64,000 nt of DNA from a bacterium (GTDB lineage Bacteria; CLD3; SB21), in the NCBI GenBank assembly GCA_008933615.1, contig WBUR01000013.1, positions 1 to 64,000 on the forward strand, in the 5' to 3' direction. A program made the position numbers and the translations under genes. Shown here piece after piece: positions 27,901 through 35,958 of this stretch. Under the pieces are notes generated by a model. The model made no database searches. It was not told the origin of the DNA and saw nothing but the letters and a program-made list of their open reading frames with translations. The stretch's first letter is position 1, and each line of letters begins with the position of its first letter.

Positions 27901-28100
27901 CGATTGCCCTTGCGTTAGGCGCAGGAGCAAAGAGCCGTGTATCGATGGGCATTGTAGTGATCGGCGGGCTCATGTTTTCGCTGGCGCTGACGCTGTTTGT
28001 GATTCCGTCAATTTATGCGATGATGAAAAAAGAATTGCCGAAGGGCTTAGAAGAATCAACTGAATACAAAGAAGAATCAACAGCAGAAGTAGTGAGTTAG
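24993..28100 (+). CDS. RND multidrug efflux transporter (HAE-1 type)
   Basis: The 1035-residue inner-membrane pump is of normal length for AcrB/MexB relatives. It opens with SLSAICIRRPVLAIVLNLVI. The proton-relay Asp pair is present in GLVVDDGIVVTENI on TM4, and the TM10 Lys in GLVTKNGILIIEFA. Two large periplasmic loops flank twelve helices. It exports drugs, bile-salt-like compounds or metabolites with proton import. It forms an operon with the adaptor. The FNR-type box sits upstream of the AhpD-like gene in the same direction and could also affect this pump if transcription continues. Confidence 0.95.
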   Translation: MSLSAICIRRPVLAIVLNLVIILFGVIGFTFLGVREYPSIDPPIITVRTSYTGANSDVMESQITEPLEKAINGIAGIRVISSSSSQGTSSITVEFNLDVDLETAANDVRDKVSQAVRQLPQDIDAPPVVSKADANSDAILTLTLQSDTKNQLQVSDYAENVIAERLQTIPGVSGVQIWGQKRYAMRIWMDPAKLASYKLTPLDVKSALDRENIELPGGKIAGNMTELTVRTLGKLVTESDFNNLIIVADGETTIRLQDIGYAILGPENEETILKESGIPMIGLAVVPQPGSNYIDISDEFYKRAEQIKNDLPKDYRLNFAMDNTRFIKRSVEEVKETLFIAIALVILIIFLFFRDWIIAVRPLIDIPVSLIGAFFIMYLSGFSVNVLTLLAIVLATGLVVDDGIVVTENIFKKVEAGMNPMQAAFKGSQEIFFVVISTSITLAAVFMPIIFLQGFVGRLFREFGVVLAGAVLISAFVSLTLTPMLNAKLLRRKQKHTRFYDITEPFFVNLVNSYSSGLNRFMAKKWISVAIMIASFFIIFLAGSRLQSELAPLEDRSLLRITATGPEGASYDYTTRFMNNLVEFVNDSLPEKKVFLTVTAPGFAGTGAVNTGFARVVLTPPEERYRTQQEIANYISANLRRFPEARAFVIQEQTIAVGGGRGGLPVQYVLQAPNFEKLREVVPKFLEEARKDPAFQIVDVNLKFNKPELHISIDRDRARALGVSATDIGQILRLSYSGQRFGYFIMNGKQYQVVGQMSREYRDKPLDLKSLYVRNTKGELIQLDNIVSVTERVAPPQLYHFNRYVSATVSAGLNPGMAMGDGIAAMDKIADKVLDESFSTTLSGPSRDFAESSSNILFAFILALVIIYLVLSAQFESFIDPFIIMLTVPLALAGALLSLWYFDQTLNIFSQIGIIMLIGLVTKNGILIIEFANQRREEGLTVFKAAQEAARLRFRPIVMTSLATVLGALPIALALGAGAKSRVSMGIVVIGGLMFSLALTLFVIPSIYAMMKKELPKGLEESTEYKEESTAEVVS

Positions 28101-28134
28101 ATTGGTAGGCGCAATTGTAGGTGCCGCGAAAGAT

Positions 28135-28839
28135 CTAATCCGATAAGTTCGCCGTTTTGATCAAGGCGCGTTGGTTCAAAATTTTTATTTTCTTTCCGAT
28201 AAAATCGATCAATTTCTCATCTTTGAAATCCGCCAGCAGCCGTATCGTCGTTTCGGTTGATGTTCCAACAATATTGGCGATGTCCTGCCGCGACATGACA
28301 ATATTCAATCCAAAGTCGTCATGCCCGCAAAATTCTTTCAGCATTAGTAAGGTCTCTGCCAATCTTTCACGTACCGTATTCTGCGCCATGGTAACAAAAC
28401 GATTTTCTGTTTCTTTCATATCCCGTGATAGAAGCTGGATCAATTTCATAAAAAGGTCTGAATTTGACTGAACGATATTCAGAAAAACGCTTTTAGGTAT
28501 AAAACAAACCAAGGCGTCTTCCAGCGCTTCCGCTGAAGAAGAATACGCATCGCCGGTTATCATGGACGAGTAACCGATAATGTCGCCTTCCTTGGCAAGG
28601 CGTATGATCTGCTGTTTCCCCTCGTGGTTCATTTTATAAACCTTTACTCTGCCTTTATTAATACAGTAGAGCCCGGTTGCCACATGACCTTCATAAAAAA
28701 TGATTTGATCTTTTTTATAAATATTGCCGCATTTATTTTGCGCAATCTGTGCTAAATCGGAAGGTTTCAATTCCGCAAAGATGGAATCAAACCGCGACTC
28801 GCACGAATCGCACATCGGTATAATATATTTTTTGGTCAT
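28135..28839 (-). CDS. Crp/Fnr-family transcription regulator, FNR-like
   Basis: The 234-residue protein has an N-terminal cNMP-type beta-roll (IIFYEGHVATGLYCINKGRV), a dimer helix, and a C-terminal winged HTH (MSRQDIANIVGTSTETTIRLL). The recognition helix keeps the Glu and Arg that in E. coli FNR contact TTGAT sites, with Ile where FNR has Ser. Cysteines occur at 10, 13, 37, 59 and 112; C10-x2-C13 and C112 correspond roughly to Fe-S ligands of FNR, but one N-terminal ligand position is not obvious. It is convergent with the RND pump and could bind the box at 23432-23445. Confidence 0.88.
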   Translation of the reverse strand: MTKKYIIPMCDSCESRFDSIFAELKPSDLAQIAQNKCGNIYKKDQIIFYEGHVATGLYCINKGRVKVYKMNHEGKQQIIRLAKEGDIIGYSSMITGDAYSSSAEALEDALVCFIPKSVFLNIVQSNSDLFMKLIQLLSRDMKETENRFVTMAQNTVRERLAETLLMLKEFCGHDDFGLNIVMSRQDIANIVGTSTETTIRLLADFKDEKLIDFIGKKIKILNQRALIKTANLSD

Positions 28840-28937
28840 ACTTATTTCCTTTCAGGCTGCAAGAAACACGGCTTATCCTCGTGCTTTTTGTATTATTTGG
28901 CCGCCTCGTTATAAACAAAGCAGATGACAAAAAAACG

Positions 28938-29462
28938 TCAGGACACGTTTAATTCGATTACAAAAAGAGCTTGTCCCTTTTCTACATTATGCCCGGGCTT
29001 TACATTCAACTTTTTAATGGTTCCGTCAACGGACGACTTGATCTCATTTTCCATTTTCATCGCCTCGAGGATCATAACGCCCTGGCCTTGCGCTACGGCA
29101 TCGCCTTCGTTGAGAAGTATTTTTGTTACAAGACCGGGAATCGGGGCATTGACTTCACCGCCGGTTTTCGCATGCGTTTGACCGATCAGTGATCGAAGGA
29201 GAAAGGTGCGTTCATCTTCCACGCTGTACTCGAAACGGTGGCCGCGGGTGTACACCTTGTGGGTACTCATTTTTTTATCAATGATCACACGGAAAGAATC
29301 GCTGCCGAGAAGCATCGAATGAACGGATCCTTTTCCGACGGTTTTGAAATCAACGTCCAATTCCTGCACGGTTTCTTTTCCGATGCGAACTTTGAGACGG
29401 TCGCCGTTTTCGACAATCTCGATATCGTATACTTTGCTGTCGTTAGACACTTTGTACTTCAT
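28938..29462 (-). CDS. Biotin carboxyl carrier domain protein
   Basis: The 174-residue protein ends in a biotinyl domain with the modified Lys in ILEAMKMENEI and the flanking motifs GLVTKILLNEGDAV and VEKGQALFVIE. About 90 residues of beta-rich linker come first, as in small subunits of acyl-CoA carboxylases and decarboxylase carrier proteins. It would carry CO2 between a biotin carboxylase and a carboxyltransferase, neither of which is encoded nearby. ATG 29462 is taken over an in-frame TTG two codons upstream. Confidence 0.86.
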   Translation of the reverse strand: MKYKVSNDSKVYDIEIVENGDRLKVRIGKETVQELDVDFKTVGKGSVHSMLLGSDSFRVIIDKKMSTHKVYTRGHRFEYSVEDERTFLLRSLIGQTHAKTGGEVNAPIPGLVTKILLNEGDAVAQGQGVMILEAMKMENEIKSSVDGTIKKLNVKPGHNVEKGQALFVIELNVS

Positions 29463-29582
29463 AAACAAAACTTTGTATGGCTCAAGGAGTTGACTAAGCT
29501 AATACATCGCAATCATAAATTCAAAATATATTTATTACAGTTTTTTCATTGGGTTGTTTGTAACTTCGCAGTTAGAGTATGC

Positions 29583-30332
29583 TCAGCTGTTCATGATTGC
29601 GCCGTTATTGATATCCAGGGTTTGCCCGGTCATACTTGTTTGCCGGAGCAAATAAGAGGTGAGTTCCGCGATTTCTTTCGGCTCGGACATTTTTCCGAGA
29701 GGAACGGATTGCATGGCGATCTGATAAAACTGATCTTTGGTAATATCGAGCCCTTGCGCTATTTCTTCCAATCCGTTCTGCGCCATGTCCGTATTGACCC
29801 AGCCTGGACAGATCGCGTTAACGAGTATCTTTTCCGGCGCCAGTTCCATCGCCCAGCTTCTCATCAGGCCGAGCAGCCCCGCTTTGCTTGCACAATAGGC
29901 TGAATACTTCGAAACGCCGAGCCGCGCAAGAATAGAAGAAATGATCGTAATATGTTTGAATTCACCCGAACTTTTCCGGAGGAATGGCAAAAAGCAGTTG
30001 ACGAAATAATATGTTCCCGATAGATTCGTTTCGATAATGTCGTTCCAACGATCATCTTGGCCGAAGAAATTAGCGCCGCCGATCCCCGCATTGGCAATAA
30101 TTCCGTCTAACGAAGGGAATGAAAATTTTTGCGCCGCCTCCTGTACGCTTTGCAGGGAACGGACATCCATCGTGAGAATTTTATGGTGCGACGGATTTTC
30201 CAATGATGATAACGTATCTTCAAGGTTTTCTAAATTTCGTCCACAGAGGATCACGGTATGATCCGGGGAAAGTTTCTGTGCGATGGCGCGGCCGATACCG
30301 GAACCGCCGCCGGAGATGATGTAATATTTCAT
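29583..30332 (-). CDS. Short-chain dehydrogenase/reductase
   Basis: The 249-residue Rossmann enzyme has a nucleotide motif GGGSGIGRAIA, NAGIGG, the catalytic Ser in IISSILARLG, Tyr and Lys in YSAYCASKAG, and PGWVNTD. The Arg in GRNLENLE after the second strand suggests NADP(H). It reduces or oxidises a carbonyl or alcohol; the substrate is unknown. It lies 120 nt upstream of the biotin carrier gene and is probably separate from it. Confidence 0.88.
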   Translation of the reverse strand: MKYYIISGGGSGIGRAIAQKLSPDHTVILCGRNLENLEDTLSSLENPSHHKILTMDVRSLQSVQEAAQKFSFPSLDGIIANAGIGGANFFGQDDRWNDIIETNLSGTYYFVNCFLPFLRKSSGEFKHITIISSILARLGVSKYSAYCASKAGLLGLMRSWAMELAPEKILVNAICPGWVNTDMAQNGLEEIAQGLDITKDQFYQIAMQSVPLGKMSEPKEIAELTSYLLRQTSMTGQTLDINNGAIMNS

Positions 30333-30860
30333 ATAATAAGGTTTATTGTTTCAATGAAGATAATGTATCCAATTGTTAGATTCAAAAGAATTGATACAAG
30401 AAGAAATTGTGAGCATGCTCCATAGCTTTAGCACCGGGATCGGTGACTATTCCGATTATTCGAACGAAAGCTTGTTAATTAACAGTGTTGCATGACCCCG
30501 GAGGGGTGACATGTGATCAATGATATGGTGAGCGCCAAACACAACAAATGCATTGACAAACCTCTGCCGTATGGGTAATTTTAAACCGTCTCATTGAAGC
30601 TCTTCTTGTCGTAAGGCAATTTCAGAATAATTCCGACAAGTTGCTTATATTCTGAATAACGTTTAGATATAATTATGCGCAACCCGTTGACATGGGATGA
30701 AGTATAGTTAATTATAAAAAAAAGGCCTGCTTGCGACCATGAATTTCGTCAAAGAATAAGTCGGTATTCAACAGTTTACAACTCGAAAGTCTCCGAATCG
30801 GAGCACGGCGGATGTTATTTGTCTTCCTTAGGCCTCACCACCATTCACACGAAAATAGCT
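30333..30860. other. Gene-free stretch with a GC-rich palindrome
   Basis: No credible gene was found across these 528 bases. A small palindrome, ACCCC-GGA-GGGGT, lies at 30495-30507 and is flanked on both sides by CATG. The stretch is AT-rich elsewhere and ends at the DUF1697 pseudogene, so it may be decaying DNA. Confidence 0.5.
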
Positions 30861-31035
30861 ATGGCACTTGTGGTTCTTCTGAGAGGTGTCAACGTCGGCG
30901 GTCATAAGACCTTCCGCCCTACACTCCTTACCGAACAATTGAAGCATTTGGATGTTGTGAACCTTCGGAGTACCGGTCACTACGCGCAACTGGAATACGA
31001 TCACTGCGATCGCCAAGGTCTTGGTACCGGAGTAG
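30861..31035 (+). pseudogene. DUF1697 gene remnant: N- and C-terminal ends joined by an internal deletion
   Basis: ATG 30861 begins ALVVLLRGVNVGGHKTFRPT and continues to LKHLDVVN, the usual start of a DUF1697 protein of about 150-180 residues. At about 30958-30964 the frame shifts by one, and the next 23 codons read FGVPVTTRNWNTIT then AIAKVLVPE and TAG (31033-31035), the usual end of the same family. Roughly 100 internal codons are therefore missing. The gene should be non-functional. Confidence 0.82.
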
Positions 31036-31169
31036 TTCTGGTGTTCGATAAGCATCTGCATGAAATTGGAAGGCACTTCAGCAAAAGGTGGTTTTCCATG
31101 AAATACGGTTTACACGTCTGATCACCGCATCTGCGGAAGGGTTAGAGATAGAGATTTGAGCTTACACGC

Positions 31170-32108
31170 CTAGGGAAAATGATCAGGAAATTTTGTTTTG
31201 GCATATTTGTCGAATAGATGATTGCATAGATAGTATGAACCCACCGCTATCGCCGCTCCGGCGACAGAATCTATCACGTAATGATAAAATCCGTAAAACG
31301 TTGAAAAGATCAGGCCGATGATAAACGGCAAAAACACCCAAAACACTCTGCGGTGCAGGCGGTACGCATACATGAGCGTGATCAATGCGATGGCGACGTG
31401 TGAACTCGGGAATGCCGCGCCGGGTTTTTCCACTTCGGAGTAAATCCAATTCATCACAGGAACAAATAGTCCTCCATCCTCAAACCGGCCCACGCGCTGG
31501 TCCAGCGGGCCTGCGGCGGGAATTAAAATGTAAAGAAAATAACAAAAATAAAATGTGATGGAAATTCCGAAAAGCGTTCGATAGAATTCCTTATCTCTGG
31601 TAATGTAGAGAATCACGCCGAATGCAGCCGGTAATATGTAGTACGAAAAATAGCACAAATGCATAAATTCATTAAAATAGAAATTATTCAGCCGGTCATA
31701 CAACCAGATATTAGGGTTGCCGCCGAACATCCAAAGGTCAATGCTTAGAAAAAAGTCATCCGCGTAGCCTTGGAACACCAGCTGATTCAGAAGGCCGGCC
31801 TGCATGTAAAGAAACGTGAATGAAAAAATCGGGTACCAATGACGGAGCATCTGGAGAACGTTAATCGCACTTTGGTGAAAAAAACGAATGATCAGCAAAG
31901 TGATTACGGCGAGGCTTGCCTGAGCGGCTATGTACCATGGCCAATCCGGCAGATTGGAATGAAATATCAAAACGACCAAACCCACGACAAAAATATACAT
32001 CAGAAAAGCCCAATCGTTCGGATTGAGCATATCCGGTAATTTTTTTGACGGTAACTCGGTCGTGTCTGTTCGCGTAGGAACAAGTTTAGTTTGTAATAAT
32101 TCAAACAT
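31170..32108 (-). CDS. PAP2-superfamily membrane enzyme, inositol-phosphorylceramide-synthase-like
   Basis: The 312-residue protein has about six membrane helices. The PAP2 core motifs are FPSSHVA (C2, catalytic His) and YGFYHYVIDSVAG (C3, catalytic His and Asp); the C1 Lys/Arg motif of soluble phosphatases is not seen, as in sphingolipid synthases of the PAP2_3 type. Such enzymes transfer a phospho-headgroup from a phospholipid to ceramide, or dephosphorylate lipid phosphates. It is the last of three genes spaced by 7-8 nt, after a reductase and an acyltransferase that resemble ceramide-pathway enzymes. Confidence 0.8.
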   Translation of the reverse strand: MFELLQTKLVPTRTDTTELPSKKLPDMLNPNDWAFLMYIFVVGLVVLIFHSNLPDWPWYIAAQASLAVITLLIIRFFHQSAINVLQMLRHWYPIFSFTFLYMQAGLLNQLVFQGYADDFFLSIDLWMFGGNPNIWLYDRLNNFYFNEFMHLCYFSYYILPAAFGVILYITRDKEFYRTLFGISITFYFCYFLYILIPAAGPLDQRVGRFEDGGLFVPVMNWIYSEVEKPGAAFPSSHVAIALITLMYAYRLHRRVFWVFLPFIIGLIFSTFYGFYHYVIDSVAGAAIAVGSYYLCNHLFDKYAKTKFPDHFP

Positions 32109-32115
32109 AGTCGCT

Positions 32116-33105
32116 TTATTTTAGTTTTATCCAGCCGTGTTCGCGATACCACTTCACAGTTTCCGTGCAACCTTTTTTCAGGTCATACTCGCTTTGGAAA
32201 CCGAGATCATTACGAATTTTATCTGAAGAAGTTGCCCAGGACTTTTGTTTTAGTTCAATTATTTTCTGTTTGTTCAGCAAAGCGGGTTTAGAAGACAACG
32301 ACGCCAACGCTTCACTTACATAGGCTGCCGCGGCGATGAGCCATTCTGGAACCAGCAGCGGCAGAGTCCAAGTCTGTATTGCGTTTTGTATTTCACTGCT
32401 CAAATCCTGCCAGGTGTAAATGCATCCGTCATCCACATAATAAATCTGCCCGTGACTTTTCGGCGATTCAGCCGAAAGCAGAGCCGCATTCACCAGGTCC
32501 GTGACATGAACCAAACTGAGGTACTTCTTACTCCATCCTAATTGCGGCTTAAGATGTTTACTGATCAACTGAAAATAAAAGAATATATCCTTTTCTCTCG
32601 GGCCATAAACTGCCGGAGGCCGGAGAATCGTAATCGGAAGAAATTTACTGTATTGAACCGCGTACTTTTCGCCTTCCAGTTTGCTCTTACCGTAAAACGT
32701 GAGCGGCGAATCTGCATCGGTTTCCACTCGTGGCCGGCCGATCTGCGCCGGCCCACCCGCGGCTAAACTGCTTAGATGAACGATTTTTTTAATTCCCGGA
32801 TTATGCTCAAGGCAGACTTCATATAGCATACGCGAGCCGTCGGCATTGACTTTATAATATTCCGCTTCCTTTTTCGCTTTGGTAATGCCCCCGACATGGA
32901 AAATATAATCCGCTTCTTTGACCGGCACAACGAGCGATTCACGGTCGGTGATGTCGCCTTGGACTAACCTGATATTCAGCCCTTTGAGCCAAATCAGATC
33001 GCTGGTCGGACGTACCGTACAAATGACTTCGTATCCTTTAGCGAGCAATAATTCAACTAAATGACTTCCTATAAAACCGGTTGCGCCGGTAACAAGTGCT
33101 TTCAA
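32116..33105 (-). CDS. Extended SDR (NAD-dependent epimerase/dehydratase family), candidate ceramide reductase
   Basis: The 329-residue protein has nucleotide motif VTGATGFIGSHLVELL, LSSLAAGG around the catalytic Ser, YGKSKLEGEKY with catalytic Tyr and Lys, and ILRPPAVYGPRE. Family members act on sugar nucleotides, flavonoids or sterol/ceramide keto groups. Its place between a bCerS-like GNAT protein and a PAP2 lipid transferase resembles CerR, the bacterial ceramide reductase; this is inference from context. It is spaced 8 nt after its upstream neighbour and 7 nt before the next gene. Confidence 0.8.
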   Translation of the reverse strand: MKALVTGATGFIGSHLVELLLAKGYEVICTVRPTSDLIWLKGLNIRLVQGDITDRESLVVPVKEADYIFHVGGITKAKKEAEYYKVNADGSRMLYEVCLEHNPGIKKIVHLSSLAAGGPAQIGRPRVETDADSPLTFYGKSKLEGEKYAVQYSKFLPITILRPPAVYGPREKDIFFYFQLISKHLKPQLGWSKKYLSLVHVTDLVNAALLSAESPKSHGQIYYVDDGCIYTWQDLSSEIQNAIQTWTLPLLVPEWLIAAAAYVSEALASLSSKPALLNKQKIIELKQKSWATSSDKIRNDLGFQSEYDLKKGCTETVKWYREHGWIKLK

Positions 33106-33113
33106 ATTATTCC

Positions 33114-34235
33114 TTAAACCTGCATTTCGTAAAGACGGTATCTTTTATATACGATAGCTCCCATACGCTCCAATGCGCGATTCATCGGGATATTGTCCTC
33201 GAGTATCCATGACATTTCCGCCCATGTGAGTTTTTGCCGGATTGCTTCTTCGAATGATTTGTAATAAAAAACTATATCGATGCCGGAATTCCGATGCTCC
33301 GGCGTGACGCCCAGCGTGATAACGCGAACGGATTTCAATTTCCCTTTTCGGGTATGCCAAAGAAGTTTGATCAGCCCGAAAGGAAACAATCGCCCGTCGC
33401 GGATCTTGATCAGTCCTTCATTAATATTGGGAATAGTCAGCGAGAATCCAATAGGTTCGCCTTTATGCTCTGCTATAAACAAAAATTTAGGATCCAGAAT
33501 CTGCTTCATCTGCACGCCGAGATGGTCAAATTCCTTGTCCGTCATCGGGATAAATCCCCAATTGCGTTCCCATGCGGCATTATAAATTTTTTTGATGCGC
33601 TGTACTTCGTTCTTGAAATCTTTGATTTTGACCGTGCGTATGGTGAATTCATTACGCTTCATAATGATATCTACGCCGCGGCGCAGCCGTTCCGGCACTT
33701 CCGAAGGAACATCTACGTAGTATGCCAGCAGGTCTTTTGCTTTCTTAAATCCGTTTTTTTCGAGAAGGGTGATGTAATACGGCGGATTATATGTCATCAT
33801 GATTTGCGCGGGTTTATTCAATCCATCGACAAGTAAACCGCATTCGTCGTTGGTGGATAAATTGACCGGCCCGCGGAGCGACGTCATGCCTTTGGATGCG
33901 GCATACGATTTCGCTTTTGCCAGGAGCGCATCGGCAATTTCTTGATCGTTAAAACAATCAAACAACCCGAAAAATCCGACGCGGTCTTCATGGAATGAAT
34001 TATGCGCGTGATTGATCACCGCGGCTATACGGCCGACGATCCGGCTGTCTTTGTAGGCCAAAAAATAGGCAACGTCGCTGTGTTCAAAGAACGGATTTTT
34101 TTTTGGGTCTAAAAATTCTCTACGCTCGATCAGAAGATGAGGGACCCAATTAGGATCGTCCTTGTATACTTCCCATTCGAACTTTATGAAGTCATTTAAA
34201 CCCGATTTCGTAATTTGTTTAATTTCCACTGTCAA
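33114..34235 (-). CDS. GNAT-superfamily N-acyltransferase, candidate bacterial ceramide synthase
   Basis: The 373-residue protein is longer than a typical GNAT enzyme. The N-terminal half carries FIKFEWEVYKDDPNWVPHL, FFEHSDVAYFLAYKD, GRIAAVINHAHN, VGFFGLFDCF, RGPVNLSTNDECGLLVDG and TYNPPYYI. This set is shared by a conserved protein family that, as I recall it, includes bCerS, the ceramide synthase of Caulobacter and relatives. A second GNAT-like fold follows. It would N-acylate a sphingoid base. No serine palmitoyltransferase gene is in the window, so the role remains inferred. Confidence 0.75.
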   Translation of the reverse strand: MTVEIKQITKSGLNDFIKFEWEVYKDDPNWVPHLLIERREFLDPKKNPFFEHSDVAYFLAYKDSRIVGRIAAVINHAHNSFHEDRVGFFGLFDCFNDQEIADALLAKAKSYAASKGMTSLRGPVNLSTNDECGLLVDGLNKPAQIMMTYNPPYYITLLEKNGFKKAKDLLAYYVDVPSEVPERLRRGVDIIMKRNEFTIRTVKIKDFKNEVQRIKKIYNAAWERNWGFIPMTDKEFDHLGVQMKQILDPKFLFIAEHKGEPIGFSLTIPNINEGLIKIRDGRLFPFGLIKLLWHTRKGKLKSVRVITLGVTPEHRNSGIDIVFYYKSFEEAIRQKLTWAEMSWILEDNIPMNRALERMGAIVYKRYRLYEMQV

Positions 34236-34496
34236 TAGATCATTTTAAATGTTATGGTATTGTAAAACGGCGAAAGATAAGTAATGACAAAAAGAGAAGC
34301 AAGACTAATAATCATTGAAAACACCAAGAAGTTTCCCATGTAAATCCGCATATGGATCAAAAAAAGGTATTTAAGAATTGATTAATATGAGTTTGCGGAA
34401 AAAATGAGCCAAAAAAATCTTGCATTTATAATGACATTGCTTTAACTTCCAAAGAATTCAATATATAAATGGCCATCTATTTTTGGAGTTCTGACT

Positions 34497-35798
34497 ATGC
34501 GATCTACTTCGTGGATGTTGACGTGTCTGTTCATTATGGCGATGATCGGTGTGCGTGACGGTAACGCTCAGATCGGAAGCTCTTCGGCAGTAACGGACCG
34601 CTATGGATCGTTTTATGCCTATTCGGCAAAAACGCTGCCCTTCCCGAGTTTTTATCTCTTTCAGAATTCTCACTTTTTTACGGGTTCGGGAGATCGACCA
34701 AGCGGGTCCAGGACCGTCAAAGATTTCGGAACGCAATTCGGGATGCAAGTAGGCATCACCCCAACTTTTGATGTTATTTTCAGCGGAAACTTTGTTCAAA
34801 CTACTAACCTTGCGCCGTCAATTACTAATAAAGAGATCGTTACATTTTTCAAAAGCGTGGATGTTCCGGACGAACTTTTCTTAAATTTGCGCTTACTTCC
34901 GTATTCTTTTGCACAGAACAAAATAAATCTCGGGTTCATGTTAACCGGAAGATTTCAAGGCGATGGGTTTTATAACACGCCACTCAGGCCTTATTCGGGA
35001 GGAAGTACGGAAGCAGGATTATCAATCCTTACATCTTATTTCTCTCGCCCTGATTTTATTGAATCCGGTCTAACCATTAATTTGAATTTACAATACTGGA
35101 ATCATCTCGACAACGGCGCCTATATAGGATATAAAGCTGAAGATAGTCTACGGCGAACGTCGGCCTTCGGTAACTCACTCGCCGACACGGCAGTGGCGAC
35201 TTCCAATGCTTCCAGTTTACGATTTGCTTTGGGCGGCTCTTACCCGATCGACATTGCAGGAAAATATTTGTACATTACCGGCGATGTGTACGGCCAGTTT
35301 TTTCTGGAAAAACCTCCTAAGGCCGCTTACAGCCGTCAAAATTATGCTTACGTCGCCTTGGGCGTTAAATATCAGTGGTTCGACTGGATGGGAGTTCACC
35401 TCGGAGGCGAATTTCAAGTGCTTAAGGGCACGGATAAAACCGTTGGAAACGACCAACTTCTCGGTATTGATGACCTGACGATTTCCAAATCCGATTATCC
35501 GTCTTGGCGTATATTCACCGGAGTAACTTTTCCTTTGATGCCGCGCGCGTCTTCGCCACAGTCCAGAGTGAAAGAGGAAGTGGTTCTGGAGCAATCGGAA
35601 AGGCGTAAAAAAGAAGTAGAAGGTATTTTATATTCCGAGCAGGAAATTCAGAAACGTAGCCAGAATTTTATTCCGATCAAAGAAATGCGAAAAAATTACA
35701 AGAGCATTATCGGTGAATACGTCACCATTCTCGATGCTAAAGATAAAAAACCTGTAGAGCCTGAGATTCCGCCGGAAGAAGAAAACCAAGGAAATTAA
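34497..35798 (+). CDS. Putative outer-membrane barrel protein with charged C-terminal tail
   Basis: The 433-residue protein has a signal peptide (MLTCLFIMAMIGVRDGNAQ) and about 290 residues of alternating strands with many aromatic and Gly residues. A tail of about 80 residues is rich in Glu, Lys and Arg (EQSERRKKEVEGIL and so on, ending in a Pro/Glu-rich segment). The tail is too polar for a barrel and may reach into the periplasm to bind the cell wall or a partner. TTTTGGAG precedes the start and a terminator follows. No family was recognised. Confidence 0.62.
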   Translation: MRSTSWMLTCLFIMAMIGVRDGNAQIGSSSAVTDRYGSFYAYSAKTLPFPSFYLFQNSHFFTGSGDRPSGSRTVKDFGTQFGMQVGITPTFDVIFSGNFVQTTNLAPSITNKEIVTFFKSVDVPDELFLNLRLLPYSFAQNKINLGFMLTGRFQGDGFYNTPLRPYSGGSTEAGLSILTSYFSRPDFIESGLTINLNLQYWNHLDNGAYIGYKAEDSLRRTSAFGNSLADTAVATSNASSLRFALGGSYPIDIAGKYLYITGDVYGQFFLEKPPKAAYSRQNYAYVALGVKYQWFDWMGVHLGGEFQVLKGTDKTVGNDQLLGIDDLTISKSDYPSWRIFTGVTFPLMPRASSPQSRVKEEVVLEQSERRKKEVEGILYSEQEIQKRSQNFIPIKEMRKNYKSIIGEYVTILDAKDKKPVEPEIPPEEENQGN

Positions 35799-35828
35799 AC
35801 TCAAAAAAACTTTAGCCTGAATTAGCCC

Positions 35829-35863
35829 AATCCCGTACTCTAAGACGTACGGGATTTTTTTTT
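35829..35863 (+). terminator. Rho-independent terminator
   Basis: AATCCCGTAC (35829-35838) pairs perfectly with GTACGGGATT (35847-35856) across an 8-nt loop, followed by T residues to 35863. It ends the barrel-protein transcript. Confidence 0.94.
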
Positions 35864-35958
35864 AAAAAGCTGTGGAAATAGGATCGGAATTTCAGTAATC
35901 TAACATCCAGTCAAAACCGAATGGAGCATAAAGTACCAACAGATACACGGAGGACATC

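Noticed and set aside
29238-29903. A 221-codon plus-strand frame across the biotin carrier and SDR genes
   Set aside because: It covers parts of two well-supported minus-strand genes and the gap between them, with no family motif.
30828-31076. A minus-strand frame opposite the DUF1697 remnant
   Set aside because: Both plus-strand halves match DUF1697 ends, while the minus frame shows no family motif.
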